Below, in pieces: positions 61,097 through 64,000 of a stretch of 64,000 bases of DNA. Origin of the DNA: Amycolatopsis palatopharyngis (GTDB taxonomy: Bacteria > Actinomycetota > Actinomycetes > Mycobacteriales > Pseudonocardiaceae); NCBI RefSeq assembly GCF_003385185.1, contig NZ_PQHZ01000012.1, forward strand, positions 62,001 to 126,000. The letters run 5' to 3'. The position numbers were made by a program, and so were the translations under genes. The first letter of the stretch is position 1. Every line of letters starts with the position of its first letter. The notes beneath the pieces were generated by a model, which searched no databases, was not told where the DNA came from, and saw nothing but the letters and a program-made list of their open reading frames with translations.

Positions 61097-61888
61097 ATGA
61101 GCAGCGAGACGTCGAGCGGCGGCAGTGCACGCTCTCGGAGCATTCGGCAGCAGCGCATCACCGATTACGTCGTGGAGAAGGGGTCCGCATCGGCGGCCGA
61201 ACTCGCGGAGCTGACCGGGGTGAGCGTGATGACCGTGCACCGCGACCTCGACGAGCTGGCCCGGCGCGGTCTGCTGCGCAAGTTCCGCGGCGGGGTCTCG
61301 GCCCAGCCGTCGACAGTGTTCGAGAGCAACGCGGAGTACCGGCTCGGCGCGCACGTCGAAGCGAAGGCCGCGATCGCCCGCCAGGCGTTGACGTACGTCG
61401 AACCGGGCATGTCGATCCTGCTGGACGACTCGACCAGCGCATTGGCGCTGGCCAAGCTGCTGCCCGAGGTGGCGCCGCTGACCGTGGCCACGAACTACCT
61501 CCGCACCATCGACGTGCTGAAGAACGTCGAGGACATCCGGCTGATCTGCATCGGCGGGGACTACTCCAGCACGCACGACTCCTTCCTCGGCATGCCCTGC
61601 CTGGAGGCGGTGGAGCGAATCACCGTGGACGCCACCTTCGTCTCGACGTCGTCGATGAACGGCGAGATGACCTTCCACCAGGAACCGGAAATCGTCATGG
61701 TCAAGCGGGTCATGCTGGCCAGCGCCGAGACCAAGGTGCTGCTGATGGACTCGAGCAAGATGCCGCGATCGGCGCTGCACCGGCTCGCTCCCGTGTCCGA
61801 CTACGACCGGCTGATCGTGGACTCCGGCGTACCTGGTCAGCTGCTCGAGGAGCTGCGCAGCCGTACCGCGGTCGACGTGGCGCGCTGA
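61097..61888 (+). CDS. DeoR-family transcriptional regulator
   Basis: A 263-residue protein. The N-terminal winged helix is RQQRITDYVVEKGSASAAELAELTG followed by VSVMTVHRDLDELARRGLLRKFRGG, the DeoR signature. The sugar-phosphate sensor domain has DDSTSALALAKLL, TVATNYLRTIDVL, CIGGDYSS and LLMDSSKMPRSAL, typical of the DeoRC fold. DeoR proteins repress catabolic operons and release DNA on binding a phosphorylated intermediate. It lies 46 bases after the phosphatase gene, and the two GTTAAATTAACACTC palindromes flanking the locus are its probable sites. Confidence 0.94.
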   Translation: MSSETSSGGSARSRSIRQQRITDYVVEKGSASAAELAELTGVSVMTVHRDLDELARRGLLRKFRGGVSAQPSTVFESNAEYRLGAHVEAKAAIARQALTYVEPGMSILLDDSTSALALAKLLPEVAPLTVATNYLRTIDVLKNVEDIRLICIGGDYSSTHDSFLGMPCLEAVERITVDATFVSTSSMNGEMTFHQEPEIVMVKRVMLASAETKVLLMDSSKMPRSALHRLAPVSDYDRLIVDSGVPGQLLEELRSRTAVDVAR

Positions 61889-61927
61889 GATTCCCGTCGC
61901 GCGCATTCCCAATATCTCATCAAGTGC

Positions 61928-61942
61928 GTTAAATTAACACTC
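61928..61942. promoter_or_regulatory. Candidate DeoR operator (copy 2)
   Basis: GTTAAATTAACACTC is identical to the copy at 60348-60362. It ends directly before ATGATG (61943), so it covers the -10 region if the kinase message is leaderless from 61943. Confidence 0.85.
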
Positions 61943-61978
61943 ATGATGATTATTTGGGCGCGCGCACCTGGCGGCGCC

Positions 61979-63439
61979 ATGAGTGGACCGGTGACCATCG
62001 GGGTCGACGTCGCGACCGCGGGCGTGCGCGCGGTCGCCCTGGACGTGCCCACCCGTTCTGTACTGGCCTCGGCCTCGTACGACCTACCTGCTCCCGTGCG
62101 TGCCGAGCCCGGTCACAGCGAGGCTGACGCCGGCGTGTGGTGGCCGAGTGTCGAGGCCGCTCTCGCCGAGGTCACCGCCCGGCTGCCGCATCGCGGCGCG
62201 GAGGTACGGGCGGTGTCGGTTGCCGCGACGTCAGGCACGGTCGTAGCGGTGGATGCCGCGGAACGGCCCGTTTCACCAGCGTTGATGTACGACGACCGCC
62301 GAGGTGCGCCGTACAACGCGAAGGCGGCCGCGCTGGGCGCGGACCGCTGGGCCCGTCTCGGCCTCGCGCCATCGGCGACGGCCGCGCTCGGCCGGATCGC
62401 CTGGTTGCGCGACAACATTCCCGCCGCGGTGGCGGTCCGGCACACCCCTGAGCTGATCGGCGCACGCCTGACCGGGCATCCGGTGGCCACGGATTCCTCG
62501 CACGCACTCAAGAGCGGCTACGACGCGCTGGCCGGACAGTGGCCGGCCGAGGTCTTCGACGCGCTCGGCGTCTCCACGGACTTTCTGCCCGGCGTGGTGG
62601 CACCGACGTCCGTACTCGGCGAGGTGTGCCGCGCTGCCGCCGAGACGACGGGATTGCCTCCAGGCTGCCTTGTGGTAGCGGGAATGACCGACGGATGCGC
62701 GGGGCAACTCGCCGCGGGCGCCTGCGAACCGGGTCAGTTCGTCGGCATTCTCGGCACCACCTATGTCCTCAAAGGAGTCAGCACCGATCTGGTCGCCGAC
62801 CACACCGAGGCGATGTACAGCCATCGGCATCCCCAGGGCTGGTGGCTGCCGGGAGGCGCGGCGAACACCGGCGGCGAGGCACTGGCCGATACGACCGATC
62901 TGGCCGCGCTCGACGCCGCGGCGGCGGAACTGGGTCCGGCAAGGACTGTGGCTTACCCCCTGCGCAGGCAGGGCGAACGGTTCCCCTTCGTCTCGGCAGC
63001 GGCTCGCGGTTTCCGTCTCGGGGAGGCGGACAGCCCCGCCGAGGCACATCGTGCGCGGCTGGAAGGCGTCGCGTTCGTGGAACGCCTGGCACTGGATCAC
63101 GTGCGCAGGCTCGGCCTCGAGGTGACGGCGCCGCTGTTCACCGCCGGTGGCGGCAGCCGTAGTCCACTGTGGAACCGGATCAGGGCGACCGTGACCGGAT
63201 TGAGCCTGCGGGTGAGCGAGAGCGCTGAGACCGGCTACGGTGCCGCGCTGCTCGCCGCGGCCACGCTGCTGTCCGGCGGTCTGAGCGAGGCGTGCCGCGA
63301 CCTTCCGGGATCGACCAGCCTGGTCGACCCGGAACCGGCCGAACTGGACGCGCTGACCGGCTCCTACCGCCGCTTCTGCACGGAACTGCACAACCGGGGC
63401 TGGATCGACGACGAGTTGCTGACCACCGCGGTTCGATGA
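61979..63439 (+). CDS. FGGY-family carbohydrate kinase (second, ribulokinase-like group)
   Basis: ATG 61979 gives 486 residues beginning SGPVTIGVDVATAGVRAVALD; ATG 61943 adds 12 residues and would be a leaderless start right after the operator. SVAATSGTVVAVD, ALMYDDRRG, the catalytic Asp in AGMTDGCAGQLAAGA, FVGILGTTYVLKG and FTAGGGSRSPLWNRIRA place it in the FGGY sub-group with D-ribulokinase-like proteins. It should phosphorylate a ketose or polyol entering through the adjacent MFS transporter. It is only distantly similar to the first FGGY kinase, so two different substrates or stereoisomers are likely. Confidence 0.92.
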   Translation: MSGPVTIGVDVATAGVRAVALDVPTRSVLASASYDLPAPVRAEPGHSEADAGVWWPSVEAALAEVTARLPHRGAEVRAVSVAATSGTVVAVDAAERPVSPALMYDDRRGAPYNAKAAALGADRWARLGLAPSATAALGRIAWLRDNIPAAVAVRHTPELIGARLTGHPVATDSSHALKSGYDALAGQWPAEVFDALGVSTDFLPGVVAPTSVLGEVCRAAAETTGLPPGCLVVAGMTDGCAGQLAAGACEPGQFVGILGTTYVLKGVSTDLVADHTEAMYSHRHPQGWWLPGGAANTGGEALADTTDLAALDAAAAELGPARTVAYPLRRQGERFPFVSAAARGFRLGEADSPAEAHRARLEGVAFVERLALDHVRRLGLEVTAPLFTAGGGSRSPLWNRIRATVTGLSLRVSESAETGYGAALLAAATLLSGGLSEACRDLPGSTSLVDPEPAELDALTGSYRRFCTELHNRGWIDDELLTTAVR

Positions 63440-63442
63440 CGC

Positions 63443-63489
63443 GGTGAAGGCACCTTGTCCGCGGCGAACGCGGACAAGGTGCCTTCACC
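63443..63489. terminator. Long perfect hairpin between convergent genes
   Basis: A 21-base perfect stem (63443-63463 with 63469-63489; arm begins GGTGAAGGCACCTTGTCCG) closes on GCGAA. It lies between the FGGY kinase and MFS transporter stops and should terminate both. Its length suggests a mobile or genome-repeated terminator. Confidence 0.9.
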
Positions 63490-63504
63490 TGGCACTCCCG
63501 TGGG

Positions 63505-64000
63505 TCAGGCCGGGGCGACCGCCGGGGTTTCGGCCGCCTGTGCACGCGCCAGACGCGCCTTCTTCTTCTCGTGTGGGTCGCTGCCGTCCTTCAGCCTGGT
63601 CGACAGCACCGCGACGAGCACGTACAGCGCGCCGAACGTGATCGCGACACCACCGCCGCCGAACAACGGGTAGAACAGCGTCACCATGAAGGGGCCGACG
63701 AACGCGGCGCCACCGGCACCGAAGTTGAGCACGGCCAGCGCCGCACCCTTGTCCTTTGTGGGCACCATCGACGGCATCAGTGCCGAGAGCGGCACGAAAC
63801 CGGCGAGCAACACGCCGTAGAGCACGCCGAACGCCGCGGCCGCGGAGAACGTGCCCGCCGCCATCGCGCCGAAGTACCAGAGCGGCGCGGCGACCGCACA
63901 GCCGAGGCAGCCGAACCAGGTCACGGTCCTGCGCCAGCCGAAGAAGTCACCGAAGACGCCGAAGAACAGGTTGGCCGCGATGTTCGCGCCATAGGCGATG
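63505..64000 (-). CDS. MFS transporter, C-terminal part (start outside window)
   Basis: The frame is open to the window end; 165 residues are visible. The motif GDFFGWRRTV is the MFS loop signature (GDxxGRR type), followed by five hydrophobic segments (AVAAPLWYFGAMAAGT, GVLYGVLLAGFVPLSAL, AALAVLNFGAGGAAFVGPFM, VAITFGALYVLVAVLS) and a basic cytoplasmic tail (HEKKKARLARAQ). It is probably the sugar or polyol importer of the adjacent catabolic locus, but it is convergent with the kinase and may be in another operon. Confidence 0.88.
   Translation of the reverse strand, partial: IAYGANIAANLFFGVFGDFFGWRRTVTWFGCLGCAVAAPLWYFGAMAAGTFSAAAAFGVLYGVLLAGFVPLSALMPSMVPTKDKGAALAVLNFGAGGAAFVGPFMVTLFYPLFGGGGVAITFGALYVLVAVLSTRLKDGSDPHEKKKARLARAQAAETPAVAPA

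Overview
The window comes from a high-GC actinomycete, most likely of the family Pseudonocardiaceae or a near relative. The evidence is the block lpqE-like lipoprotein, carD, ispD-like, ispF, cysS, rlmB beside radA (the gene order known from mycobacteria and relatives), two Scr1-type XRE/DUF397 gene pairs, a mycobacterial-type LexA box in front of dnaE2, ThrE, an OtsA trehalose module and frequent GTG/TTG starts. No name below species-family level can be supported from the sequence alone. There are no rRNA genes, no CRISPR array and no intact transposon.

Region 1 (1-7.5 kb) is a siderophore locus: three consecutive IucA/IucC-type NIS synthetases (the first cut by the window edge), a PLP-dependent decarboxylase of the SbnH/PvsE kind, then an iron-box-controlled lipoprotein that should bind the ferric siderophore. 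Three synthetases plus a decarboxylase is the enzyme set of staphyloferrin B-type carboxylate siderophores. Region 2 (7.5-22.5 kb) is mixed: GNAT enzyme, two membrane proteins, SOS-controlled dnaE2, a TetR-controlled aldo/keto reductase and LLM oxidoreductase pair, an XRE/DUF397 pair, an ArsR/SRPBCC pair, an acidic small protein, a MoaD-like protein with a BNR-propeller protein separated by a hairpin-bounded IS200/IS605-like relic, HxlR and MmpS-like proteins. Region 3 (22.5-30.4 kb) carries secreted hydrolases (trypsin-like protease, penicillin-acylase-type Ntn hydrolase, S15/CocE-like esterase/peptidase) and a TetR/SMR efflux unit. Region 4 (30.5-38.5 kb) has tRNA-Thr(TGT), a ThrE exporter, otsA and an unusual otsB-GH15 fusion, a 39-residue membrane protein, and a TetR/alcohol dehydrogenase pair.

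Region 5 (38.5-52.8 kb) holds a 1197-residue secreted multi-domain carbohydrate protein, a decayed XRE/DUF397 pair, and the conserved radA-to-rlmB housekeeping block, followed by an MBOAT acyltransferase and a thioesterase. The IspD-like protein has lost its CTP-binding loop while its IspF partner looks intact. Region 6 (53-64 kb) is a sugar or polyol catabolic locus: HAD phosphatase, DhaK-DhaL kinase, RpiB-like isomerase, 2-hydroxyacid dehydrogenase, FGGY kinase and class II aldolase on the minus strand; histidine phosphatase, DeoR regulator and a second FGGY kinase on the plus strand; and an MFS transporter running off the end. Two copies of one palindrome (core GTTAAATTAACACTC) sit at the two promoters and probably bind the DeoR protein. 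A tetrose/tetritol substrate is the best guess.

Regulation is unusually readable here: paired or single palindromes lie in front of most regulator genes. Two families of intergenic palindromes (one around CCCCAATGTGGCATTGGGG, one around GCACTTTCCCGGGAAAGTGC) recur at distant sites and look like genome-wide REP or terminator elements.
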